Below the pieces are notes generated by a model. It searched no databases, had not been told where the DNA came from, and saw nothing but the letters and a program-made list of their open reading frames with translations. From positions 6,033,501-6,097,500 of the forward strand of contig NZ_CP029008.1 in NCBI RefSeq assembly GCF_024585165.1: a stretch of 64,000 nt of DNA, read 5' to 3'. Position 1 is the first letter of the stretch, and each line of letters begins with the position of its first letter. Positions 44,969 to 53,164 of this stretch are shown in pieces. The position numbers and the translations under genes were made by a program. Source of the stretch: Bradyrhizobium sp. WBOS07. GTDB lineage: Bacteria; Pseudomonadota; Alphaproteobacteria; Rhizobiales; Xanthobacteraceae.

Positions 44969-46224
44969 TGCAAAAGACAGCTCACATCATCGGTGCCGGG
45001 ATTTCCGGCCTTTCCGCCGCCGTGCGGCTCGCCAATGCCGGCTTCAAGGTCGCCGTGCACGAGGCCACGCACCAGGCCGGCGGCCGGTGCCGCTCCTATT
45101 TCGACGGCGCCACCAACCTCACCATCGACAACGGCAATCATCTGCTGCTGTCGGGCAACAGCCATGCGCGGGCCTATGCGCGCGCGATCGGCACCGAGGC
45201 GGGCCTGGTCGGGCCGGAGAGCGCGCAGTTTCCGTTCGTCGACATCAAGACCGGGCAGCGCTGGCAGATCGATCTCGGCAGCGGCCGGCTGCCGACCTGG
45301 GTGCTCGACGAGAGCCGCCGCGTGCCCGACACGGGCCTTGCCGATTACCTGAAGCTGGCGCCGCTGATCTGGGCCTCGGAACAGACGTTGGTCGGCAAAT
45401 CCATTCCTTGCGAAGGCGTCCTTTACCAGCGCCTGGTGCAGCCGCTGCTGCTCGCGGCCCTCAACGTCGATCCGCCCGAGGGCTCGGCCGGGCTTGCCGG
45501 CGCCATCGTGCGCGAGACGCTGCTGGCCGGCGGGCAGGCCTGCCGGCCGCTGATCGCCCGCGACGGTCTCAGCGCCGTGCTGATCGAGCCCGCGGTGAAG
45601 TTTTTGCAGGAACGTGGCCACATTGTTCAGCTCGGCCATGAGCTGCGTTCGTTTGCGAGCAACAACGGCAAGGCCAGCGCGCTGAATTTCGGCGGCGAGG
45701 ATGTGATTCAGATCGGCGAGGGCGATGTCGTGGTGATGGCGGTGCCGCCGCGCGCCGCCGCCAACCTGCTGCCGGGCCTGAAGACGCCGACCGAGTTCCG
45801 CGCCATCGTCAATGCGCATTTCCGCATCACGCCGCCGCCGGGTTCGGCGCCGATCCTCGGCGTGATCGGCGGAATCGTGGAATGGCTGTTCGCGTTCCCG
45901 AACCGGCTTTCCGTCACCATCAGCAATGGCGACCGTCTGGTCGACATGCCGCGCGAGGAACTCGCGCAGGCGGTCTGGAACGACGTCTGCAAGGCCGGCG
46001 GCGTGTCCGGCGAGCTGCCACCGTGGCAGATCGTGCGCGAGCGCCGCGCCACATTTGCGGCGACGCCGGCGCAGAACGCCCTGCGCCCGGGGCCGGTCAC
46101 CGCGCTGAAAAACCTGTTCCTTGCCGGGGATTGGACTGCTACGGGATTGCCTGCAACCATCGAGGGATCGGTCCGGTCCGGAGATCGCGCCGCCGATCTG
46201 GTTCTGGCCGCCAAAGCATCCTGA
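44968..46224 (+). CDS. hpnE: Squalene-forming FAD oxidoreductase HpnE
   Basis: 418 residues. The amine oxidase/desaturase fold has the N-terminal FAD motif IIGAGISGLSAAVRLANAG with EATHQAGGRCRSY, and the C-terminal FLAGDWTATGLPATIEGSVRSG. Known role: reduces hydroxysqualene to squalene. The ATG is coupled to the hpnD stop (TGATG). It is followed after 64 bp by shc. Confidence 0.95.
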   Translation: MQKTAHIIGAGISGLSAAVRLANAGFKVAVHEATHQAGGRCRSYFDGATNLTIDNGNHLLLSGNSHARAYARAIGTEAGLVGPESAQFPFVDIKTGQRWQIDLGSGRLPTWVLDESRRVPDTGLADYLKLAPLIWASEQTLVGKSIPCEGVLYQRLVQPLLLAALNVDPPEGSAGLAGAIVRETLLAGGQACRPLIARDGLSAVLIEPAVKFLQERGHIVQLGHELRSFASNNGKASALNFGGEDVIQIGEGDVVVMAVPPRAAANLLPGLKTPTEFRAIVNAHFRITPPPGSAPILGVIGGIVEWLFAFPNRLSVTISNGDRLVDMPREELAQAVWNDVCKAGGVSGELPPWQIVRERRATFAATPAQNALRPGPVTALKNLFLAGDWTATGLPATIEGSVRSGDRAADLVLAAKAS

Positions 46225-46288
46225 AAGGCGGCCCTGACGGGCAAACGTCCCGGCCAATTTCGATCCACTATCGGAGCAATCGAGCGAG

Positions 46289-48271
46289 ATGGATTCCGTG
46301 AACGCGACCAGCCGCGAAGCCCTGCAGCCGGGGACCTTGCAACCGGGCATCCTGGAATCGAGCATTGCATCTGCGACGCAGGGCGTCCTCGATTTCCAGC
46401 AGGCGGACGGGCATTGGGTGTTCGAGCTCGAGGCCGACTGCACGATTCCGGCCGAATACGTCCTGCTCCGCCACTATCTCGCCGAGCCGGTCGATGCCGT
46501 GCTCGAAGCCAAGATCGCCAATTATCTTCGCCGCATCCAGGGCGCCCATGGCGGCTGGCCGCTGGTGCATGACGGCGAGTTCGACATGAGCGCCAGCGTG
46601 AAGGCCTACTTCGCGCTGAAGATGATCGGCGATTCCGTCGACGCCCCGCACATGGTGCGTGCGCGCGAGGCGATCCACGCGCGCGGCGGCGCGATTCACA
46701 GCAACGTCTTCACCCGCTTCCTGCTTGCGATGTACGGCGTGGTGACCTGGCGCGCGGTGCCGGTGCTGCCGATCGAGATCGTGCTGCTGCCATTCTGGTC
46801 GCCGTTCCATCTCAACAAGATCTCCTATTGGGCGCGCACCACCATGGTGCCCTTGATGGTGCTCGCAGCGCTGAAGCCGCGCGCGAAGAATCCGAAAGGC
46901 GTCGGCATCGACGAGCTCTTCTTGCAGGATCCGCGCTCGATCGGCATGACCGCCAAGGCGCCGCACCAGAGCCTGGCCTGGTTCCTGCTCTTTCGTTCGC
47001 TCGACGCCATCCTGCGCGTGATCGAGCCGCTGTTTCCCAAGAGCCTGCGCAAGCGGGCCATCGACGCCGCGCTCGCCTTCACCGAGGAGCGCCTCAACGG
47101 CGAGGACGGCATGGGCGCGATCTATCCGCCCATGGCCAACATCGTCATGATGTACGACGCGCTCGGCAAGGATGAGAATTATCCGCCGCGCGCGGTCACG
47201 CGCCGGGGCATCGACAAGCTGCTCGTGATCCACGACGACGAGGCCTATTGCCAGCCCTGCGTCTCCCCGGTTTGGGATACGACACTGACGGCGCATGCGC
47301 TGCTGGAGGCCGGCGGCGACAAGGCGGTGCCGGCCGCCAAGCAGGGCCTCGACTGGTTGATCCCGAGGCAGGAGCTCGAGCTGAAGGGCGACTGGGCGGT
47401 AAAGCGGCCCGACGTGCGTCCGGGCGGTTGGGCCTTCCAGTACAACAACGCGCATTACCCCGACCTCGACGACACCGCCGTGGTGGTTATGTCAATGGAC
47501 CGCATGCGCAGGGAGCACGGCACCACCGGCTACGACGCCGCGATTGCCCGGGGCAGGGAGTGGATCGAGGGCATGCAGAGCGACGACGGCGGCTGGGCCG
47601 CCTTCGACGTCAACAATCTCGAATATTACCTCAACAACATCCCGTTCTCCGACCATGGCGCGCTGCTCGATCCGCCGACCGAGGACGTCACGGCGCGCTG
47701 CATCTCGATGCTGGCCCAGCTCGGCGAGACCGCGGCGACCAGCAAGCACGTGGCCGACGGGGTCGCCTATCTGCGCAAGACCCAGCATCCCGAGGGGTCC
47801 TGGTACGGCCGCTGGGGCATGAATTTCATTTATGGAACCTGGTCGGTGCTCTGCGCCCTCAACATGGCCGGCGTCGACCACGGGGATCCCATGATTCGCA
47901 AAGCCGCCGCCTGGCTGGCCTCGATCCAGAACGAGGACGGCGGCTGGGGCGAGGACGCCGTCAGCTACCGGCTGGACTACAAGGGCTGGGAGGCCGCCCC
48001 CTCGACCGCCTCGCAAACGGCATGGGCCTTGCTTGCCCTGATGGCGGCAGGCGAGGTTGATCACCCGGCCGTCGCCCGCGGGGTGGAGTACCTGATTGCA
48101 ACACAAAACAAAAAAGGACTGTGGGACGAGCAGCGGTACACCGCCACAGGCTTCCCCCGCGTGTTCTATCTGCGGTATCATGGTTACCCAAAGTTCTTTC
48201 CGCTGTGGGCGTTGGCGCGGTATCGGAACTTGCGGAACACCAACAGCAGGGTGGTAGGGGTCGGAATGTGA
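46289..48271 (+). CDS. shc: Squalene-hopene cyclase
   Basis: 660 residues, full length for the family (hpnF is the synonym). The catalytic acid motif DLDD is at residues 392-395 (YPDLDDTAVVV), the same place as the DXDD that protonates squalene. Several QW motifs are present: QGAHGGW, QSDDGGW, QHPEGSW, QNEDGGW and QNKKGLW. It is a monotopic inner-membrane enzyme turning squalene into hopene and diplopterol. Its stop overlaps the hpnG GTG start by 4 bp. Confidence 0.97.
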   Translation: MDSVNATSREALQPGTLQPGILESSIASATQGVLDFQQADGHWVFELEADCTIPAEYVLLRHYLAEPVDAVLEAKIANYLRRIQGAHGGWPLVHDGEFDMSASVKAYFALKMIGDSVDAPHMVRAREAIHARGGAIHSNVFTRFLLAMYGVVTWRAVPVLPIEIVLLPFWSPFHLNKISYWARTTMVPLMVLAALKPRAKNPKGVGIDELFLQDPRSIGMTAKAPHQSLAWFLLFRSLDAILRVIEPLFPKSLRKRAIDAALAFTEERLNGEDGMGAIYPPMANIVMMYDALGKDENYPPRAVTRRGIDKLLVIHDDEAYCQPCVSPVWDTTLTAHALLEAGGDKAVPAAKQGLDWLIPRQELELKGDWAVKRPDVRPGGWAFQYNNAHYPDLDDTAVVVMSMDRMRREHGTTGYDAAIARGREWIEGMQSDDGGWAAFDVNNLEYYLNNIPFSDHGALLDPPTEDVTARCISMLAQLGETAATSKHVADGVAYLRKTQHPEGSWYGRWGMNFIYGTWSVLCALNMAGVDHGDPMIRKAAAWLASIQNEDGGWGEDAVSYRLDYKGWEAAPSTASQTAWALLALMAAGEVDHPAVARGVEYLIATQNKKGLWDEQRYTATGFPRVFYLRYHGYPKFFPLWALARYRNLRNTNSRVVGVGM

Positions 48272-49017
48272 CTTTGGGGACGGGGGACTATTTTACCGTG
48301 GGTCAGGCCATCGACCCGCGGCCGATACTGATCGTGACCGGATTGGTGCAGGAGGCCCGCATCGCGGCCGGGCCGGGAATGGCGGTCATCTGTTCATCCA
48401 GCAGCCCGACGCAATTGCGGGCGCTTCTGACCGTAGTGGACCCCGAGACGATTCGCGGCGTGATCTCGTTCGGCGTCGCCGGCGGGCTCGACCCGAGCCT
48501 GCGTTCCGGTGACGTCGTGCTGGCGACCGAGGTGCTCTCCGGCGACACCCGCTGGGCCGCGGGGCTCTCGCTCGGCGACGATTTGATCGACCGCCTGACG
48601 TCGGGGCGTCGCCGCGTGGTGCGCGGCAGCCTCGCCGGCGCCGAGGAGGTGGTCACCAAGCGCGCCTGCAAGGCGGCGCTGCATTCGGAGACGGGCGCCG
48701 CCGCGGTCGACATGGAAAGCCACATCGCCGCCGCCTACGCCACTGAGGCCGGGCTGCCCTTTGCCGCGGTTCGCGTCATCAGCGACCCCGCCCATCGCGC
48801 GCTGCCAGCGATCGCCCGCGCCGCGATCAAGCCGAACGGCCAGATCGACCTCGCCGCCGTGCTGCGCGGCATCGCGCGCAATCCGGCAACGCTGCACGCC
48901 CTGGTCTCGACCGGCATCGACTTCAACCGCGCCCTGCGGAGCCTGCGCGGCTGCCGCGATTATCTGATCGGCACGGAGCTGATTGAGAGCGAAGTGTTGG
49001 TGTCGAAGGCGGCGTGA
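48268..49017 (+). CDS. hpnG: Adenosylhopane nucleosidase/phosphorylase HpnG
   Basis: 249 residues of the purine nucleoside phosphorylase superfamily: ISFGVAGGLDPSLRSGDVVLATE and AAAVDMESHIAAAYA, the latter being the conserved nucleoside-binding ME segment. Known role: removes adenine from adenosylhopane to give ribosylhopane. The GTG at 48268 lies in the shc stop (GTGA) and gives a start near the first beta strand. A strong terminator follows at 49042-49080, ending the hpnCDE-shc-hpnG unit. Confidence 0.92.
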   Translation: MTLGTGDYFTVGQAIDPRPILIVTGLVQEARIAAGPGMAVICSSSSPTQLRALLTVVDPETIRGVISFGVAGGLDPSLRSGDVVLATEVLSGDTRWAAGLSLGDDLIDRLTSGRRRVVRGSLAGAEEVVTKRACKAALHSETGAAAVDMESHIAAAYATEAGLPFAAVRVISDPAHRALPAIARAAIKPNGQIDLAAVLRGIARNPATLHALVSTGIDFNRALRSLRGCRDYLIGTELIESEVLVSKAA

Positions 49018-49041
49018 AGCGGGTTCGTTCGAACTGACAGA

Positions 49042-49080
49042 GGAAAAGGCCCGGTCGCCATTGGCGATCGGGCCTTTTCC
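49042..49080 (+). terminator. Intrinsic terminator after hpnG
   Basis: Arms GGAAAAGGCCCGGTCGCC and GGCGATCGGGCCTTTTCC form a stem of about 17 bp with an ATT loop. It closes the hopanoid operon 25 bp after the hpnG stop. The core resembles the terminator at 50521-50552. Confidence 0.88.
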
Positions 49081-49094
49081 AGATTGAGATCATA

Positions 49095-49304
49095 ATGACA
49101 GAAGCCCAAGCTTTCTCAGCGATGTTTATCTTCCTTGAAGAAGCTTGGAAGAGAACTCGTTCCGATGGTCTAGCCATGATTCTTGGAGGTATGTCGCTTC
49201 TCGAAGATGGCACTCCAGCCGATCCGGCAGTGGTTGAGGACTGGAAGTCTGCCGTAGCGCGAGCCCTCAGCGGCGAAAGTGCTGGACGCCTGACGTTTCC
49301 ATAG
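49095..49304 (+). CDS. Small hypothetical protein, possible orphan immunity-like protein
   Basis: 69 residues, helical, with MTEAQAFSAMFIFLEEAWKR, GLAMILGGMSLLEDGTPADP and VVEDWKSAVARAL. The order (helical start, ILGGMSLL, DPAVVEDW) is like a family of small proteins often found beside toxin or immunity genes; I recall this from memory and cannot confirm it. The ATG at 49095 has GAG upstream and lies right after the hpnG terminator. Its GC content is lower than that of the neighbours. No toxin gene is nearby. Confidence 0.5.
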   Translation: MTEAQAFSAMFIFLEEAWKRTRSDGLAMILGGMSLLEDGTPADPAVVEDWKSAVARALSGESAGRLTFP

Positions 49305-49356
49305 ATCTGCAATTCGTGATTACGACACGATGATCGCGGTGAGAGTTCTGCGGTAG

Positions 49357-49384
49357 GATGGGTTTCGCCCCTGCGAAACCCATC
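49357..49384. repeat. Short perfect hairpin repeat
   Basis: GATGGGTTTCGC and GCGAAACCCATC are perfect 12-bp arms around CCCT. This type of hairpin is common in Bradyrhizobium intergenic DNA and here starts the gene-free region before hpnH. Confidence 0.75.
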
Positions 49385-50160
49385 GCTTCTCTATCATCGC
49401 TCTCCGTAAGTCCGGTGTGATCCGTCAGCAACGACAGCTGCCGCTCCGTCAAATACGATGGGCTTCGCGAACAGCTGAGCCCATTGGACGCTCCTGCGAA
49501 GCGTCGGGCAAAACACCAGGAAATCCGTCAACCCTTCGTTTCGAAAATATTCCACTTTTCAGAATTTCGGATTTGTGGCATACACTCCGCATCCCGGCCC
49601 TGCCAGAGGGGCGCTTCGCGATCGTCACGAGATGTGGGTCGGGGTGCGGTGGACGCGGTAGCGCCGGCGCGACAGGCGGTGACAGGGACGGGTGACCGTT
49701 GAGTCATGCGCGATGCGCTACGACACGGCGCGGTCACAGCGGTCTTGTTGATGGTCGGGGGCGCGCACATCGGGCCCCGGATGCTGAGGCAGGGACGTCC
49801 GCGGACGGAGAAGTCGTGTGGTCCCGACGCCCGGGGTTCTGGCGTCAAACCTCGCGGTGATGTGGCGGCCGACCGGCATGTGCATCGATCAGCGGCGAGG
49901 CGACGGGGGCAATAGTGCAACGCTCCCCGAGGAGAGCACGAAGGACACCGTTAAAACCATCCGCGCAGGGAAGGCCGGGCGACCGGCACACCTGTGATCC
50001 ACTCCGTGTGCATTTTTCGTTGTGCACGGATCTGCGGGTGCCGCCGGCGCCCGGCCTTCCCTGCGCCCTCTGGTCTTTCGAGGGGCGCGAAACGACAGCA
50101 AGCCTCGGGCGAATGCGTCGCGAGAACGGGAAGGCGCATCTGCGATGAGAGCGCTGAGGA
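49385..50160. repeat. Long non-coding dispersed-repeat block between hpnG and hpnH
   Basis: No coding frame fits. The block has an AAAATATTCCACTTTTC stretch, a GAGGGGCGCTTCGCGATCGTCACG stretch and, at 49963-49981 and 50048-50066, perfect 19-bp inverted arms GCGCAGGGAAGGCCGGGCG. From memory, such blocks recur across Bradyrhizobium genomes; this window has only one copy. The large stem-loop could be a structured RNA or a boundary element. Confidence 0.55.
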
Positions 50161-50183
50161 AGCAAGCCGACGCCACATGCTCC

Positions 50184-50300
50184 GTCATTGCGAGTGCAGC
50201 GACTTGCCCGCCGAAGCCTTTGGCGAAGGCGGAAGCAATCCAGAATATTTCCGCGGTGACAGTCTGGATTGCTTCGTCGCAAGTGCTCCCCGCAATGACG
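50184..50300. repeat. Dispersed repeat bounded by CGTCATTGCGAG and CGCAATGACG
   Basis: Inverted ends CGTCATTGCGAG and CGCAATGACG enclose GCAATCCAGAATATT and its partner GTCTGGATTGCTTCG, giving nested arms. A palindromic intergenic element, the only copy in the window. Confidence 0.75.
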
Positions 50301-50329
50301 GCGGAGAGAGAATGATCCGATCTCCTCTC

Positions 50330-50485
50330 GTGCCCCGGACGCAGCGCAGCGCCCCCCGCGATGCGAAGCATCGTCGGGAGCGGTGCGCTGCAGAGCCGGG
50401 GCCCATCTATCGGCCCGGCACGCGGCTTGCTGGGTCCCGGCTCTGCGCAGCAGCGCAAGAGAGCGCTGCAGCGCGTCCGGGACAC
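50330..50485. repeat. Dispersed palindromic repeat (GTGTCCCGGACG family), copy 2
   Basis: 156 bp with ends GTGCCCCGGACG and CGTCCGGGACAC and inner blocks GAGCCGGGGCCC and GGGTCCCGGCTC. Same family as 5221-5342, a little longer. Confidence 0.8.
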
Positions 50486-50520
50486 GGGCCGTTCCTCTCG
50501 CAGCACAACGGCACAAAAGA

Positions 50521-50552
50521 AAAGGCCCGGTCGCGATCGCGGCCGGGCCTTT
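50521..50552. terminator. Intrinsic terminator after hpnH
   Basis: AAAGGCCCGG and CCGGGCCTTT form the outer stem with a complementary TCGCGATCGCGG centre. On the minus strand it lies 26 bp after the hpnH stop; A and T runs on both sides could let it work both ways. Confidence 0.8.
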
Positions 50553-50577
50553 GTCGTGAGATTGAGTGCGTCCGCGC

Positions 50578-51738
50578 TTACGCCGCCGTCGAAGCCTTCT
50601 GCGCGGCCTTTGCCTGCGCGGCCTCGGCCTCGTCCTTGCGGATCTCGGACAGCTTCTTCTGGACCTGCTCCGAGAAGATGTACTGCGCCGGGCGCTGCTT
50701 GCTCATGTCGATCTCCGGCGCCATCGGGCCCGAGGTCTTGATGCCGCGCAGCGACACCCACATCGCCTTCAGCGGGTTGTTCAGCGCTGCGGTCGCCGCC
50801 GTCGGCTCGTAGCCGCAATGGGCCATACAGTCGGCGCACTTCTCGTAACGGCCGGTGCCGTAGCTGTCCCAGTCGGTGGTCTCCATCAGCTCCTTGAAGG
50901 TCTTGGCGTAGCCTTCACCGAGCAGATAGCAGGGCTTCTGCCAGCCGAAGATGTTGCGCGCGGGCATGCCCCAGGGCGTGCACTCGTACTCCTGGTTGCC
51001 GGCGAGGAAGTCGAGGAACAGGCCGGAATGCATGAAGTTCCACTTCTTGCCCTTGCCCATGGCGAAGACGTCGCGGAACAGCTTCTTGGTCTTGGTGCGG
51101 TTGAGGAAGTGCTCCTGGTCCGGCGCGCGCTCATAGGCATAGCCCGGCGACATCGAGACGCCGACGCCGAGCTCGACGGTGAGGTCCAGGAACTTGGCGA
51201 TCTCCTCGGCCGGATGGCCGTCGAAGATGGTGGCGTTGACGTTGACGGTGAAGCCGCGCGCCTTGGCCGCCTTGATCGCGGAGACCGCGCGGTCGAACAC
51301 GCCCTTCTGCGACACCGCCTTGTCGTGGTGGTCGCGCAGGCCGTCGAGATGCACGGAGAAGAACAGGTAAGGGGAGGGCTCGAACAGATCGAGCTTCTTC
51401 TCGAGCAGCAGCGCGTTGGTGCAGAGCGAGACGAACTTCTTGCGGGCGACGAGGCCGCGCACGATCTCGCCGATCTCCTTGTGGATCAGCGGCTCGCCGC
51501 CGGGAATCGCAACCATCGGCGCGCCGCATTCGTCGGCGGCGTCCCAGCACTCCTGTGCGGTCATGCGGCGATTGAGGATCGCATCCGGATAATCGATCTT
51601 GCCGCAGCCGACGCAGGCGAGATTGCAGCGAAACAGCGGCTCCAGCATCAGCACGAGCGGGTAGCGCTTGCGGCCAAGCAGTTTCTGCTTGAGCAAATAG
51701 CCGCCGATACGCATTTCCTTGAAGAACGGGATAGCCAT
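50578..51738 (-). CDS. hpnH: Adenosyl-hopene transferase HpnH (radical SAM)
   Basis: 386 residues. The radical SAM cluster motif is C38-x3-C42-x2-C45 (FRCNLACVGC), followed by GGEPLIH and a C-terminal cysteine cluster (YEKCADCMAHCGYEP) like a SPASM-type extension. Known role: adds the 5-prime-deoxyadenosyl group to hopene, giving adenosylhopane, the start of the C35 side chain. It follows ispH by 36 bp on the same strand, so ispH-hpnH is the leftward arm, convergent with hpnG. The Ala/Lys-rich C-terminus is variable in the family. Confidence 0.95.
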   Translation of the reverse strand: MAIPFFKEMRIGGYLLKQKLLGRKRYPLVLMLEPLFRCNLACVGCGKIDYPDAILNRRMTAQECWDAADECGAPMVAIPGGEPLIHKEIGEIVRGLVARKKFVSLCTNALLLEKKLDLFEPSPYLFFSVHLDGLRDHHDKAVSQKGVFDRAVSAIKAAKARGFTVNVNATIFDGHPAEEIAKFLDLTVELGVGVSMSPGYAYERAPDQEHFLNRTKTKKLFRDVFAMGKGKKWNFMHSGLFLDFLAGNQEYECTPWGMPARNIFGWQKPCYLLGEGYAKTFKELMETTDWDSYGTGRYEKCADCMAHCGYEPTAATAALNNPLKAMWVSLRGIKTSGPMAPEIDMSKQRPAQYIFSEQVQKKLSEIRKDEAEAAQAKAAQKASTAA

Positions 51739-51774
51739 TACAAGTTTCTTTCTGGGCTTTTGAATTCGGGTGGG

Positions 51775-52701
51775 TCAGCTCGCGGCCAGTTGGGCCGGAA
51801 GCCGGAATTCGATGTTTTCCTCGCGGCCCGGCAACACCTGGACCTTCACCGGTCCGATCCGCCGCATCGCTTCGATGACGTCATCCACGAGTACCTCGGG
51901 CGCCGAAGCGCCGGCCGTGATGCCCACGGTCCTCGCATTCTTCAGCCACTCCGGATCGAGCTCGCTGCCGTCGGCAATCAGATAACTCGCGACGCCGGCC
52001 TCGGTGCCGATTTCGCGAAGCCGGTTCGAGTTCGAGCTGTTGGCGGCGCCCACCACCAGGATCACGTCGACCAGCTTGCTCAAGTCCCTTACCGCAGATT
52101 GGCGGTTCTGTGTCGCATAGCAGATATCCCGGATATCCGGACCTTGAATATCTGTAAAGCGGGCCTGAAGGGCCGCAATGATGTCCTTGGTGTCGTCGAC
52201 CGACAGGGTGGTCTGGGTGATGTAGGCCACTGGCTTATCCGCCGGCAGCGTCAGGGCCTTAACCTCTTGAACGCTTTGGACAAGCAGCACGGGGGCGGGA
52301 ACCTGGCCCATCGTGCCCTCGACCTCGGGGTGTCCGGCATGGCCGATCAGGATCAGCGTGCGGCCCTTGGTGATGTAGCGCTTCCCCTGATTGTGAACTT
52401 TCGTGACCAGGGGGCAGGTGGCGTTGAGCACCGGGAGGTCGCGCGCGGCGGCCTCTTCCTCGACGCTGCGTGCGACGCCGTGGGCGCTGAAGACCGTGAC
52501 CGACTTCGGCGGGACCTCGGACAGCTCCTCGACGAAGATTGCCCCTTTGTTCTTTAGGCTTTCGACGACATGCTTGTTGTGCACGATCTCGTGGCGCACG
52601 TAGACGGGCGGGCCGTACTTCTCCAGCGCCCGTTCCACGATCTCGATCGCACGCACCACGCCCGCGCAGAAGCCGCGCGGCTGCGCCAGATAAACTTCCA
52701 T
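51775..52701 (-). CDS. ispH: 4-hydroxy-3-methylbut-2-enyl diphosphate reductase
   Basis: 308 residues. The three cluster cysteines are in [11 protein letters not shown] (C12), [11 protein letters not shown] and [10 protein letters not shown], and the catalytic-site motifs SAHGV and TQTTLS are present. IspH makes IPP and DMAPP in the last step of the MEP pathway, using a [4Fe-4S] cluster. I start at the ATG at 52701 ([10 protein letters not shown]), the normal start; the 62 residues upstream in frame are not IspH-like. No strong ribosome-binding site. It forms a two-gene unit with hpnH, supplying precursors to the hopanoid pathway. Confidence 0.93.
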   Translation of the reverse strand: MEVYLAQPRGFCAGVVRAIEIVERALEKYGPPVYVRHEIVHNKHVVESLKNKGAIFVEELSEVPPKSVTVFSAHGVARSVEEEAAARDLPVLNATCPLVTKVHNQGKRYITKGRTLILIGHAGHPEVEGTMGQVPAPVLLVQSVQEVKALTLPADKPVAYITQTTLSVDDTKDIIAALQARFTDIQGPDIRDICYATQNRQSAVRDLSKLVDVILVVGAANSSNSNRLREIGTEAGVASYLIADGSELDPEWLKNARTVGITAGASAPEVLVDDVIEAMRRIGPVKVQVLPGREENIEFRLPAQLAAS

Positions 52702-53106
52702 GGGTTGCCCATCACGCAAGTTGCACCAATCCGCTTCAAAGTCCCCGGCGGCATGCCGATACTCACCATGAGTTGCAATATCCGCACCAATGGTTCGCGC
52801 ACGCGGTAGCCGCCCACCCCCATCGGGGCTCCGGCGCATGGAGGCGCAAGACTTTGTGTCAAAAAATCGGCAGCAAGGAAAGGTCAAATGAAACCTCCGG
52901 CCCCGTTCGAGTCACGACGGAGGTATTATAATACGTAAACTCCCCCAAGTGCCAGCCGCGTCGAAAGTGCCCAGTCTTTCGTCACTTTCCCGCCTCAACT
53001 CCCCGGCTATACCGGCTGCCCCCGCATGATTTTGCCCGGTCTCCCGCCGTTTACTTCGAACCTCGTTGCGGCGAGAACCACCCAAAACAGCAATAGGTTT
53101 CGCCTG
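52702..53106. other. Gap between divergent ispH and hpnN
   Basis: No gene seen. A TATTATAATA block around 52924-52933 is the most AT-rich point and could hold a -10 element for ispH. The hpnN side carries the EcfG-type site listed next. No repeats of the families seen elsewhere. Confidence 0.5.
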
Positions 53107-53131
53107 GGAACTCCGATAAACAGCGGGCGTT
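53107..53131 (+). promoter_or_regulatory. Consensus EcfG-type (general stress) promoter of hpnN
   Basis: GGAAC (53107-53111), exactly 16 bp, then CGTT (53128-53131). This fits the published alphaproteobacterial EcfG pattern GGAAC-N16/17-CGTT. It lies 34 bp before the hpnN GTG at 53165, so a transcript would have a short leader. It suggests that hopanoid transport is raised by the general stress response. Confidence 0.65.
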
Positions 53132-53164
53132 TCCGGCAAGCTGTTAACCGCAGAAAGAAAAGAA

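Noticed and set aside
49417..49695. 92-codon plus-strand frame in the repeat block
   Set aside because: It coincides with the dispersed repeat sequence, has no ribosome-binding site and shows no protein-like composition.
49953..50839. Long frames in both directions over 49.9-50.8 kb
   Set aside because: They cross several palindromic repeats and, at the right end, run antisense to hpnH; no motifs.
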